From NCBI GenBank assembly GCA_020628095.1, contig JAHDFP010000019.1, positions 1-64,000 on the forward strand: a DNA stretch of 64,000 nucleotides. The letters run 5' to 3'. Below the pieces are notes generated by a model. It saw only the letters and a program-made list of their open reading frames with translations. It was not told the origin of the DNA and did no database searches. This stretch comes from Saprospiraceae bacterium (GTDB taxonomy: Bacteria; Bacteroidota; Bacteroidia; Chitinophagales; Saprospiraceae). This document shows, piece after piece, positions 46,196 to 55,697 of the stretch (the first letter of the stretch is position 1; the number at the start of each line of letters is the position of its first letter). A program made the position numbers and the translations under genes.

Positions 46196-48775
46196 ATGAT
46201 AAGATGTTTCTTGGTAAGTATATTGGTTCTTTTAGGCAATTCGATACAGTCGCAGAGCAATTCCTATACCTTATCCCAAGTAATTTCTTATATAGAATCT
46301 AACACCGATTATGTATTTAATTATAACGTCCATGAGACAGACGCCTATAGTATAGAGTTAGCATGGGATAACTACAGTAATATAGCGTCCATCAAGTCTT
46401 TATTTGAAAGAACTTCTTTTGATATAAAGGTTAATGGTAATCAGATTATTGTATTACCGCTAATCTACCATGAGTATAATATCTGCGGTAGCATATTAGA
46501 TTCGGATGGCGACCCTTTGATCGGAAGTAATATAATTACGAGTAAGTCTACCGGAACTCAAACCGATGAAAACGGTCAATTCCAAATTCAACTTTCTGTA
46601 CCCAAAAAACATCAAATCGAAATTAGCTATCTCGGTTACCAAACGATTATGATGTCCGTCGATGATCTTGTGGATTGCCCAGAGATACGCATGGACATGT
46701 TATCGGAATCTACTAAGGGCGTTATCATCATCGGTAATTATATAAATGAAGCGATTCGAGAAACTCAAAGTTATAATGGCATCAATGTGGACTCCGATGA
46801 CATCCGACAAGATCCATTGAGGACAGATCATGATGTACTGACGAGCATACAGAATATTCCAGGAATAAATAGCCCTGACGAATCCGCAACAAATCTAAAT
46901 ATTAGGGGGTCGAGCTACGATCATAATTTGATATTATGGGAAGGCGTGCCATTATATGACCAGGGACATCTTTTCGGTATGATATCCTCGATCAATCCCT
47001 TTTCTCTCAGAGGCATTAATGTATATAAGTCCATCTATGCTCCACAATACGAAAATCGTATCGGTGGGATTATAGATTTGCGATTACAAGAGGAACAACA
47101 ACTGCGTACGAAGGGAAGTTTCGGAGCAAATTTTCTTGACAGCCATCTTAGTCTGGCGACACCTCTTATAAAAAACAAAGTGAGCCTCGTCCTTGGCGGT
47201 CGATTATCGACTAACTCCTGGATGGAGGGCAACCATACATTAGACAATTATACGTCCAAGCTATTTGATTCCTATCGCAATATAGATGAATCCGAAGAGT
47301 CAGAAGATGAAGAAATAGAACTCGACATCAGCTTCTATGATCTCAATGCCAAGCTCATCTTTGACGTATCAGATAAGCTCAAAATACAATCCTCCGTTTT
47401 TTCGGCCAATAATCAATTCAAATATTTTTCAGAGATAGATGGTATCCTATTTAATGATCTAGATACGCTCTCTACCCATAATCTGGCTCTTTCAGTAATC
47501 GGTGATTATATAATAGATAAGCGAAGCAAAATAAGACTGGCGTTCACTCATTCTGATTATCGCAGTGATTATTTTTTTGAAAGAAATAATAACGATACGG
47601 GTATACCCGAAAACTTCAATAGAGTACTAGAAAATAATGTCCGAGATCAACAGCTCAAAATAGAATACGAAAAATCTTTCCCTTCTTACAAAATAAACGC
47701 AGGATACATACTGGACCAAAAAGAACTTGGCTTTTTTCTTAACCAACAAGGCACGTATGAACAAACCATCGACAGTTATATCAATACACAATCTACCTTT
47801 CATCATACGCATGCCAATATTCACTACTCAGGAAAACGAATAAGTTGGGATGCTGGTTTGCGACTATCATACGCTGACATATATAATAGATGGAATTTTT
47901 CGCCTCGTATGAATGCAAGATATAAGCTATGGGATAATCTTAACCTCAAAGTATACACGGGACAGTTCCATCAATACATCAGACAATTTTACCAAGCGGC
48001 AGGCAGTGATCTTTCGTTAGTCAATAATGCCTGGTTTCTAGATGAGAATGAGGAAAGCCAAATACTCCAATCTTTTAAAATCGGCATAGGAGCTATCTAT
48101 AGAAAGAAAGATTGGATAATAGATATAGATCTCTACAATCATTTTTCCGATGGCATTTCTTCGCTCAACTCAGCATCAGGCAGCATCATAGAAATAGAAG
48201 ATCAAGGACAGTTACGATCTAAAGGTATAGAACTCATGGTCAAAAAAGATTTTGGGAAGTTGTCATCTATTCTAAATTATACTTTATCTAGCACGCAGGC
48301 CACCTTTCCCGCACTCTTCGACGAGGAGGAAGAAGACGAAACGGATTTTTTTCCAGCCAACAATGACCAAAGGCATCAGTTAAGCTGGATAACCAATCTC
48401 AAGTTTTCTGATTTCAAATTTATCTTCGCCGCCAATTACAAAACGGGACTACCATATACCGACCCTGATGAGCTGGTATTCTTAGAAGAGGAAGACGATG
48501 AGGAATATTATGAATTTGATTACGAATCTATCAATGATAATCGTCTTTCTGATTATGTACGTCTAGATGCTTCTGTAGTCTATCAAAAAGAACTTGGTCC
48601 ACTTAACCTAGAACTAAGTGCTTCCGTATATAACATCCACAACAGAGTCAATGTACTAAGTCGTGACTTCTTTCTCAGTAACCAAGATGACTCCGATCAA
48701 GATCCTGAAATCATAGAAGTAGAAAAAATAAACTTAAGAAGGACAGGTCAACTTATGCTAAGAATTTATTGGTAA
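46196..48775 (+). CDS. FecA-type TonB-dependent receptor with N-terminal STN signalling domain
   Basis: An 859-residue outer-membrane receptor. The signal peptide ends near QSQS. Residues ~25-90 are the STN (secretin/TonB short N-terminal) signalling domain (YIESNTDYVFNYN ... IVLP). A carboxypeptidase-regulatory-like domain (ICGSILDSDGDPLIGSNIIT), a plug (DQGHLFGMISSINPFSLRGI), and a barrel ending with RTGQLMLRIYW follow. Several acidic clusters occur in predicted loops (DESEESEDEEIELD, FDEEEEDETDF, FLEEEDDEEYYEF), matching the acidic composition of the lipoprotein upstream. It starts 3 nt after fecR ends. The ligand is unknown. Confidence 0.9.
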   Translation: MIRCFLVSILVLLGNSIQSQSNSYTLSQVISYIESNTDYVFNYNVHETDAYSIELAWDNYSNIASIKSLFERTSFDIKVNGNQIIVLPLIYHEYNICGSILDSDGDPLIGSNIITSKSTGTQTDENGQFQIQLSVPKKHQIEISYLGYQTIMMSVDDLVDCPEIRMDMLSESTKGVIIIGNYINEAIRETQSYNGINVDSDDIRQDPLRTDHDVLTSIQNIPGINSPDESATNLNIRGSSYDHNLILWEGVPLYDQGHLFGMISSINPFSLRGINVYKSIYAPQYENRIGGIIDLRLQEEQQLRTKGSFGANFLDSHLSLATPLIKNKVSLVLGGRLSTNSWMEGNHTLDNYTSKLFDSYRNIDESEESEDEEIELDISFYDLNAKLIFDVSDKLKIQSSVFSANNQFKYFSEIDGILFNDLDTLSTHNLALSVIGDYIIDKRSKIRLAFTHSDYRSDYFFERNNNDTGIPENFNRVLENNVRDQQLKIEYEKSFPSYKINAGYILDQKELGFFLNQQGTYEQTIDSYINTQSTFHHTHANIHYSGKRISWDAGLRLSYADIYNRWNFSPRMNARYKLWDNLNLKVYTGQFHQYIRQFYQAAGSDLSLVNNAWFLDENEESQILQSFKIGIGAIYRKKDWIIDIDLYNHFSDGISSLNSASGSIIEIEDQGQLRSKGIELMVKKDFGKLSSILNYTLSSTQATFPALFDEEEEDETDFFPANNDQRHQLSWITNLKFSDFKFIFAANYKTGLPYTDPDELVFLEEEDDEEYYEFDYESINDNRLSDYVRLDASVVYQKELGPLNLELSASVYNIHNRVNVLSRDFFLSNQDDSDQDPEIIEVEKINLRRTGQLMLRIYW

Positions 48776-48792
48776 ATTTTTATTTGTAATGC

Positions 48793-48825
48793 GGTAGGGT
48801 AAAATCACCCTTGTTTGTTTTAAGG
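48793..48825 (+). promoter_or_regulatory. Putative ECF sigma promoter (GGTAGGGTAAAA-N10-TTGTTTTAAGG)
   Basis: This is the second copy of the motif at 43824-43856: an identical 12-nt block, an identical 10-nt spacer length, then TTGTTTTAAGG. It ends 14 nt before the thioredoxin ATG at 48840. The spacing between the two blocks fits a -35/-10 arrangement. Confidence 0.6.
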
Positions 48826-48839
48826 TCAAAATTCGCATT

Positions 48840-49262
48840 ATGAAAAATATACTTAGTCTATTAGTCCTGATGGGATATGTATCCTATATCCAATCACAAG
48901 ACTTTCTCACCTTAGAAAACGCTAAGACAAAAGCTCAAGAAACCGAAGCCACGATACTTATGGTGTTCTCAGGATCAGATTGGTGCAAGCCCTGCATCCA
49001 ATTGAAAAAAGAAATCTTAGAGTCTGAGGAATTCAAAACGATAGAAAAGGAGATTATAATAATATACTTAGATTTCCCATATAAAAAATCAAACCAACTC
49101 AGCCAAGAACAACTCAACCATAATGAGGCCCTAGCAGAGAAATATAATTCGCGTGGAAAGTTTCCCAAAATTGTATGGCTCGATCCTCAAGAAAATATAT
49201 TGGGAGAACCTACCTACAAAAAAGGAATGACACCAGCAGAATTTATTTCTCTATTACAATAA
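48840..49262 (+). CDS. Secreted thioredoxin-fold protein
   Basis: A 140-residue exported thioredoxin-like protein. A signal peptide (~1-19, ending SQD) is followed by ILMVFSGSDWCKPCIQLKKE with a CxxC redox pair (CKPC) and FPKIVWLDPQE with the cis-proline strand. It is the first gene of a four-gene operon and lies just after the putative ECF promoter. It probably reduces or handles disulphides in the periplasm; the substrate is unknown. Confidence 0.85.
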   Translation: MKNILSLLVLMGYVSYIQSQDFLTLENAKTKAQETEATILMVFSGSDWCKPCIQLKKEILESEEFKTIEKEIIIIYLDFPYKKSNQLSQEQLNHNEALAEKYNSRGKFPKIVWLDPQENILGEPTYKKGMTPAEFISLLQ

Positions 49263-49270
49263 ACGAAGCC

Positions 49271-50215
49271 ATGGAAAAGAAGAATAGAAAAGCGCATCAT
49301 CATGCGACCAAGATCATGGGTTGCGCATTCGTTATAACAGCAGTCCATGAGGACCCTCAGCTTGCATGGGCTAGCATCCGCGCTGCAGAAAAGGAAATGC
49401 GTCGCATCGAAAATCTTATCTCCTCATGGAACAGCAACACACAAACCAGTCAGATCAACGAAGCCGCTGGAAAAAGAGCAGTGCAAGTAGAAGCAGAACT
49501 TTTCGCTCTAATAGAAAGAAGCATCAAGGTCTCTCAGCTTACCTGTGGTGCTTTCGATATAAGCGGAACATTATCGAGATACTATTGGAATTTTGACTGT
49601 ACTGATAATACGATGTTGTCAGACTCGCAAGTAGAAGAAATGAGATCGCGGATTAACTATCAGTGGATACAACTGGACCCTTCCGCGAGGACTGTCTTTC
49701 TAAAAAGAAAAGGTGTGAAAATAGGGTTCGGCGGTATCGGAAAAGGATATGCTGCCAATCAAGCCAAAAAAATAATGCAAAGCATGGATGTGCACAGTGG
49801 ACTAATCAACGCCTCTGGAGATTTGGTCTGCTGGGGAAAACCACCTCAACAAAACCAATGGAATGTAAAAGTTCCTGACCCAAGAGACAGAACCAATAAC
49901 CTACTGAATATAAGTATAGACTATGGCTCTGTCGTGACCTCAGGCAGCTACGAAAATTATACAATGATAGAAGGACAAAGGTATTCTCATATTATCAATC
50001 CTAGAACATGCATGCCTGTAACGCATACCAAAAACGTGACTGTCATCTGCCCTGACGCAGAATTTGGAGATGCGATAGCGACTGGTCTTTCTGTCCTACC
50101 CATAGACGAAGGCTTACAACTAGCCAATGCTCTCATAGGCGTGGAATGCATCATAATAGATCATCAGGATCAAGCACATTATTCTAACACACTCAAACAA
50201 TATTCCTATGCGTAG
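49271..50215 (+). CDS. FAD:protein FMN transferase (ApbE-like)
   Basis: The protein has about 314 residues. I chose the ATG at 49271, because longer frames start inside the thioredoxin gene and carry no homologous sequence. ApbE covalently attaches FMN to Thr/Ser of redox proteins. The family features are GAFDISGTLSRYYW, KIGFGGIGKGYAANQAKK, GLINASGDL, VVTSGSYENYT, HIINPRTCMPV and FGDAIATGLSVL. It lacks an evident signal peptide, unlike many ApbE proteins. It overlaps the next gene by 8 nt in a thioredoxin-ApbE-DUF4266-DUF3570 operon. Confidence 0.88.
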   Translation: MEKKNRKAHHHATKIMGCAFVITAVHEDPQLAWASIRAAEKEMRRIENLISSWNSNTQTSQINEAAGKRAVQVEAELFALIERSIKVSQLTCGAFDISGTLSRYYWNFDCTDNTMLSDSQVEEMRSRINYQWIQLDPSARTVFLKRKGVKIGFGGIGKGYAANQAKKIMQSMDVHSGLINASGDLVCWGKPPQQNQWNVKVPDPRDRTNNLLNISIDYGSVVTSGSYENYTMIEGQRYSHIINPRTCMPVTHTKNVTVICPDAEFGDAIATGLSVLPIDEGLQLANALIGVECIIIDHQDQAHYSNTLKQYSYA

Positions 50216-50423
50216 AAAAAATATCATAATCGCCATTGCCATACTCTGCCTGTTCAGTTCTTGCACGACGGTCAGACCGTATCAAAAAATGTACATCAAT
50301 GATCCATGCATGGCAATGGAGGCATTTAAGTTAGACTATTTCGAAGTAAATTTTCAAACATACCGCGAAGGTGCCTCTGGAGCTAATGGAGGTAAAGTAG
50401 GAGGAGGTTGCGGATGCAATTAA
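50208..50423 (+). CDS. DUF4266 small lipoprotein
   Basis: A 71-residue lipoprotein (lipobox CLFSSC). The mature peptide has VRPYQKMYINDPCMAMEAF and ends in a Gly-rich tail with GGGCGCN, the diagnostic DUF4266 terminus. Such proteins are found beside ApbE and DUF3570 genes. The gene overlaps ApbE at its start and DUF3570 at its end, so translation is coupled. Confidence 0.88.
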   Translation: MRRKNIIIAIAILCLFSSCTTVRPYQKMYINDPCMAMEAFKLDYFEVNFQTYREGASGANGGKVGGGCGCN

Positions 50424-51658
50424 CAATAATGACCATCGTGATTATCCTTTTTATGTTTTTACAAGATGTAAAAGCACAAATCAAAAAGGTCTACCAGCAA
50501 GACTCTTCATTAGTCGATCAAAATGAAGCCATAGAAGTTATTAATACCGAATAAGAAAGAGCAGATTGGAAAAAAGTTGATACTAATTTTCTCAACAGTT
50601 ATTATGTACAAGATGGAAATAATGCCGCTGTGACAGGAGGCATCGGCACTGAATACTTGACGGATTTCACACAGAAGATAAGCATTTCTTTTCCGACTAG
50701 TAACAGACTAAGATGGAATGTAGATGCCGCCTATGATTATTATTCTTCTGCATCCACAGACAACATAGACAATATAAGGTCATCTGACAGTAGCTCTGAT
50801 CTGCGGGCACAGTTGAATGTCGGATTACAATACGTCCTATCAGACAATAGGGACCTTGGGTTCCATCTAGGGACAAGTAACGAGTATGATTACACCTCAG
50901 TCCATGCTGGGATGAATTACAGCATCAGGTCGCAAGACGGAAATACGAACTTAGACATTAGGGGACAGGCCTTTTATGACATCTGGACATTCTTCTTTCC
51001 TAAAGAGCTGAGAAGAAAAGTATCATTGCCTACAGACAAAAGGCAGTCTTACAATGTCGCTGCCAGTCTGACACAAGTTATCAATAAGAAGATGCAAGTC
51101 TCTCTGATGTCAGAGGCGACGTACATGACCGGGTTATTGTCTACCCCATTTCATAGAGTTTACTTCGTAGAAAAGCAAACGCCTGATATAGAACGTCTAC
51201 CTGAAAAACGCCTGAAGGTGCCCCTCGGTCTAAGACTCAATGCCTACCTCAGCGAAAGGCTCATCTTACGCACATACTACAGGTACTATTGGGATTCGTG
51301 GGGAATGAAAGCACATACGGCGAGCGTAGAGTTACCGATCAAAATCAATCGCTTCTTTGCGCTGTGCCCTCACTACAGGTATCACACGCAAAGTGCTGTG
51401 GATTATTTTAATCCATATAAAGAGAGTAGCATAAGTGATCAATATTACACCTCTGATTTTGATCTTGCTTCATTGAATAGCCATAGTTATGGATTGGGTA
51501 TTATCTATGGTAAGTCTGATGGATTAGCAAGATGGAAGATTCCTATAGTCAATAAAAAGTTACTTGTAGAAACGGTAGATATAAAATATAGTCGCTACCA
51601 TAGAAGCACAGGACTCAATGCAGAGATCATCAGTCTGGGCATAAAATTTAGTATATAA
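50414..51658 (+). pseudogene. DUF3570 beta-barrel protein gene interrupted by in-frame TAG
   Basis: The reading frame starts at ATG 50414 (MQLTIMTIVIILFMFLQDVKA, a signal peptide) inside the DUF4266 stop region. It meets an in-frame TAG at 50531-50533 after 39 codons, then stays open to 51658 in the same frame. The downstream part has the DUF3570 signature FLNSYYVQDGNNAAVTGGIG and GTEYLTD, and a barrel ending IISLGIKFSI. The gene is therefore a nonsense mutant, a sequencing error, or starts downstream without a signal peptide (TTG at 50576 or GTG at 50630). The short N-terminal segment between the signal and SYY is also unusual for the family. Confidence 0.65.
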
Positions 51659-51762
51659 ATAGAAGCGGGGAATTTGTGCTGCGGTGATTATACTACATTA
51701 GTCATCGCAGCTTTCCTATAAGACACTTCATAATAACAAGACTCTTTAAACAATACATCACA

Positions 51763-54345
51763 CTACCCTCCTCCCATCATAACCAGACTCCCCTGCACAT
51801 ATTCCGTACTACCATCCACTAACTCTAATGTCGCCGACCATATATATTGACCTCCTTCGCTCTTGAGACCTCTGTAATATCCGCTCCAGTCATCTATTAA
51901 TTCTCCACTCTCATCAGAGAGACTTTCGAATACCAGATTTCCCCATCTGTCATAGATACCAAAACTACTAATCCGTAAAATGAGACAACCAGGAAATATT
52001 CTGTAGCGTCCATTATCACCTGCCAGATCAGAGATAAATATGTTGGGTGCATAGACGAGATTACTTTTGTCCAGCAATATCTCTACCGTCGTACTATCCT
52101 GACAGCCATTATCATTAGCTACGGAGAGGCTATATTCTCTTTGTACTGGTGGGACTAGCTCTACAGAAGGGCAATCAGGACAGTCAATTCCTAAGGAGGG
52201 CGACCATTGATATGTGGCGTTTTGTACACCGATTATTTCTGGTGACAAGACTAAAGGCGTACAGTAATCCGTCAGCACCGATTCCTCCATACTTATTTCT
52301 GGTGTCGTTTTTATATTGACATATATTCCTGAGGTATCCCGACATGCGCCGTTATCTGTCACTAACTCATAATATCCTTCCATCTCCATCGAGGCAGATG
52401 GGTAATAGAGGTTTTCTCCATAAGACACATTATAATCAGGCAGAGACCAGACATGCTGCAGATTCTCTCCTGCTCCCACCGCACTGAGCTGAAAACTATC
52501 GCGCTCACATAGTACACTATCCCCTACGATGGCGGACTCTATCAATGGATAAACAATGACCTCCATCGTATCCCTCTGTGTGCAGTAACCATATTCCACT
52601 TCCACAGAGTACATGCCCGTATTAGTAGTATCTGTATTAGTTATAATGGGATTAGAATCCTCTGACCCGAATAACGAAGGACCCCGCCAATCTATGTCAC
52701 CCGCTGGCATTATATCGGCTTGTAGTGAAAGTTCTGTTCCTGCGCATATTGGGCCGTTATTAGATAGATTTACAGAAAGCAAATCATTGGGTGCATCTAG
52801 GATAACAGTGGTGTCCTTGATGGCGAGACTACAATTGTCTGTCATTGATTTTATATCAAATATCTGATACTCACCAGGCAACAAAGAATCAAATACAAAT
52901 GCTCCTTCCCTATCTATAACGGTAGTATATGTGCTCTCCGTCCAACCTACCTTATTACGAATCTTTATTTCATAAGATTGTCCTTCTACAAACATCGGAG
53001 AAGCTACACGCATCTGACCATCATTAGCCTCCATACAGTCAGTAGGTGATTGCACCTCCCAGGTAACATCTGTCAGTATCATAGGTAGTACCAGAAATCG
53101 CGAAGCATCCTGCTCCACACCTGCCGTACCAAGATCATCAGAAGGCCACACACCACTAAAGCGTTCTGGCAGATTGGCTAAAAAGGCCTGATTCTCCACC
53201 TCTCCGACTGACGCATCTATGGATCGTGTTCTTACTTTTATCTCTAGTCTACTCTTACCCACTACATCCAGATTATTAATGGTTAAGATATTACTGCCTA
53301 CTCCGCTGACTACACTGCCGTCTGGCAATTCTGACACCTCTTCTATTATGATACCTTGTGGAAAAGTATCCGTGAGTACCAGATCATCTAAGTCGTTATA
53401 GGAGTTATTATTGATAACCAAGTAAAAGTTTTTCATGTCATTGTTGCAATACATTCCCTCTGTAGGAACAGCGCAAGAAAAAGTAAACGAATAAGGACAG
53501 GAGCACCCATCACTTATCTCCGTCGACATGACGCTGAGATCAGGGATTACATTACCAGAATAGGGATTGATCCCAAAGAGTCTTTCCTGTAGTGGATAAG
53601 AATCAGGATCAGCAGATCCCACGCCAAAAAGTTCCGATCTCGGAGAAAACAACAATCCATCCAAACGAGAAATAGCGAAAGAATCCACCTCCGTAAATGG
53701 CGATACCATCCCCAGCCGAGGATCATCAAAATTCATATTGATACTTAACAAAAAACCGTAGGCTTCCTCCGCGTCATCATTATCATTACCCCAGCGATTT
53801 TGATAAGCATAAGCGACTTGCGGATTATTAGGATCAAATGCTAAATCATACAAAACAGTAGAAAAATCCTCATCTATACCCGCATCAGGATTCCAATACA
53901 AATCTATACGATATAACAGCTCAAAATTATCCACGACACTAAAGACCAATAGCTGGTCCAAAGAGGGTTCGTGTATGACATATAATCCTTGCGGCGTCAC
54001 GTCACCACCTTTAGCTCTCAATGTGTCCACCACATCTACAGAACCTATTACCTCAAATTGGCTTCCTCTCTGTAGTCTGACTATATTATTACTATTATGC
54101 TGGACTGCATAGATGTAATTATCTAAGGAATTAAAACCAAGTGCCTCGAAATTCTCACCGAAATATCTAGCCCAGGGGCTTAAAAAAGGCGGTGCAAAAG
54201 GGGCATATACAGGTCTGGATATACTGGTAGAAAAACCATCCGTCGTCGCTATCAATAGTTGCCCATCACAAGGAAATCTCTGCCCATGGCCCAAGGTCCA
54301 TAGACAAATAAAAGAAATTGTTATCGCTAGTGATTTTGGGAACAT
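51763..54345 (-). CDS. Secreted protein with CHU_C-type T9SS sorting domain
   Basis: An 860-residue secreted protein with a signal peptide (~1-21, ending GHGQ). Residues ~25-290 form a beta-propeller-like region (IYAVQHNSNNIVRLQRGSQF) like DUF6923. A DUF11-like Ig repeat (FYLVINNNSYNDLDDLVLTD) and PKD-like modules follow (CAGTELSLQADIMPAGDIDW). The last ~90 residues (LVYAPNIFISDLAGDNGRYR ... SSFGIYDRWGNLVFES) form a gliding-motility-type C-terminal (CHU_C, type B) sorting domain. It is a likely cell-surface component. Confidence 0.82.
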   Translation of the reverse strand: MFPKSLAITISFICLWTLGHGQRFPCDGQLLIATTDGFSTSISRPVYAPFAPPFLSPWARYFGENFEALGFNSLDNYIYAVQHNSNNIVRLQRGSQFEVIGSVDVVDTLRAKGGDVTPQGLYVIHEPSLDQLLVFSVVDNFELLYRIDLYWNPDAGIDEDFSTVLYDLAFDPNNPQVAYAYQNRWGNDNDDAEEAYGFLLSINMNFDDPRLGMVSPFTEVDSFAISRLDGLLFSPRSELFGVGSADPDSYPLQERLFGINPYSGNVIPDLSVMSTEISDGCSCPYSFTFSCAVPTEGMYCNNDMKNFYLVINNNSYNDLDDLVLTDTFPQGIIIEEVSELPDGSVVSGVGSNILTINNLDVVGKSRLEIKVRTRSIDASVGEVENQAFLANLPERFSGVWPSDDLGTAGVEQDASRFLVLPMILTDVTWEVQSPTDCMEANDGQMRVASPMFVEGQSYEIKIRNKVGWTESTYTTVIDREGAFVFDSLLPGEYQIFDIKSMTDNCSLAIKDTTVILDAPNDLLSVNLSNNGPICAGTELSLQADIMPAGDIDWRGPSLFGSEDSNPIITNTDTTNTGMYSVEVEYGYCTQRDTMEVIVYPLIESAIVGDSVLCERDSFQLSAVGAGENLQHVWSLPDYNVSYGENLYYPSASMEMEGYYELVTDNGACRDTSGIYVNIKTTPEISMEESVLTDYCTPLVLSPEIIGVQNATYQWSPSLGIDCPDCPSVELVPPVQREYSLSVANDNGCQDSTTVEILLDKSNLVYAPNIFISDLAGDNGRYRIFPGCLILRISSFGIYDRWGNLVFESLSDESGELIDDWSGYYRGLKSEGGQYIWSATLELVDGSTEYVQGSLVMMGGG

Positions 54346-54484
54346 AATCCAATATACAAAATAATATAAGTGCTGTATGACAGCTTACTGATGGACATTG
54401 CACAAGTGTCTTTTTGAGCTTTTAACTCTTATTCCCAAAGGGCCAATGTCATATTTTTCATACTTTCAATTTATAAGGTATTTT

Positions 54485-55678
54485 ATGAAAAATTTCATAA
54501 CTCTATCATTTACTCTTTACCTACTGCTATTTCCTACCTACAAAGTAGTAGGACAGACATTTATGCCTGGTGAGACCTATTATGACAAAACGGGTTTCGT
54601 AGAATATCGAGCTGGCAACTTGCCTATAATCCTCTCTGCGCCTCATGGTGGCAATTGGATGCCTGACACCATTCCTGATAGAAACTGTGAGGGTTGTTCT
54701 TATGCGATAGACTCATATACACGCGTGATAACTTGGGGTGTGTATGAGGCCTTCTATGAGATAACGGGATGCTATCCACACATGATTATGAATCGATTGC
54801 ATCGCATAAAATTTGATGCCAATAGAGACATAGATGATGCCGCCGATGGCAACGCTCTGGTAGAGGAAGCATGGCGCAGTTATCACGACTATATCGGCCT
54901 AGCCAAAACAAAAGTGGATGATGACTATGGCAAAGGATTGTTCTTGGACATACATGGTCATGCCCATACAATACAAAGAATAGAATTAGGCTATCTACTA
55001 AGCCGAGACGCACTAAGCCTGCCTCCATCTATCCTTAATTCAGAAGACATTAGTAATCAAAGTAGCATCAGGTCACTAGTAAAAAACAATCTAAGCGGAG
55101 CTACTCACACGCAACTATTGCAAGGTGAATTCAGCTTAGGTTCTTTACTAGATAATCAAGGGCTGGCTTCTGTTCCTAGCCTAACTGATCCATTTCCTCA
55201 AGAAAGTGAACCGTATTTTACGGGTGGTTACAATACACAGCGACATGGTTCCTCTAATAACGCATCTACCATAGACGCCATCCAAATAGAACTCAATCAG
55301 GATGTCAGATTTGACGAAGACAATAGAATGAGACTCATAGATTCCTTGACTTATGCGATCTCAGACTATATAGACTTGCATTATGATGATCGTTTCATCG
55401 GAAATTATTGCAATCTGATCAGTAGTATAGAATCTCAGCCCCACAATGCTTCCACTAATCTTTTCTTTCCCAACCCAGCCAGTGATTACATCTCCATAAA
55501 TCTGAATGACACAGATACAGAGCTGCTAATTTTCAATGCACTAGGACAAAGAATTTTATCTCAAAGGCTTACTGCTAATAAGAAAGTAGATATTAGCCAC
55601 ATAGAAAAAGGTTATTACACGATTATTATCCTAAAGGACAATCAGATAATCAATGTAGGAAAGCTGGTTAAATCCTAA
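54485..55678 (+). CDS. N-formylglutamate amidohydrolase-like secreted enzyme with T9SS type-A domain
   Basis: The protein has about 397 residues. I chose the ATG at 54485, which begins a clean signal peptide (MKNFITLSFTLYLLL ... VVGQTF); longer TTG/ATG starts add an unsupported prefix. The hydrolase domain has IILSAPHGGNWMPD, NRLHRIKFDANRDID and LFLDIHGHAH, the metal-binding and catalytic motifs of N-formylglutamate amidohydrolases. The C-terminal ~80 residues (FFPNPASDYISINL ... IEKGYYTIIILKD) are a type-A T9SS signal. It probably cleaves an extracellular N-acyl amino acid or peptide. Confidence 0.82.
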   Translation: MKNFITLSFTLYLLLFPTYKVVGQTFMPGETYYDKTGFVEYRAGNLPIILSAPHGGNWMPDTIPDRNCEGCSYAIDSYTRVITWGVYEAFYEITGCYPHMIMNRLHRIKFDANRDIDDAADGNALVEEAWRSYHDYIGLAKTKVDDDYGKGLFLDIHGHAHTIQRIELGYLLSRDALSLPPSILNSEDISNQSSIRSLVKNNLSGATHTQLLQGEFSLGSLLDNQGLASVPSLTDPFPQESEPYFTGGYNTQRHGSSNNASTIDAIQIELNQDVRFDEDNRMRLIDSLTYAISDYIDLHYDDRFIGNYCNLISSIESQPHNASTNLFFPNPASDYISINLNDTDTELLIFNALGQRILSQRLTANKKVDISHIEKGYYTIIILKDNQIINVGKLVKS

Positions 55679-55697
55679 AAATAAAAACAATCTTCTA

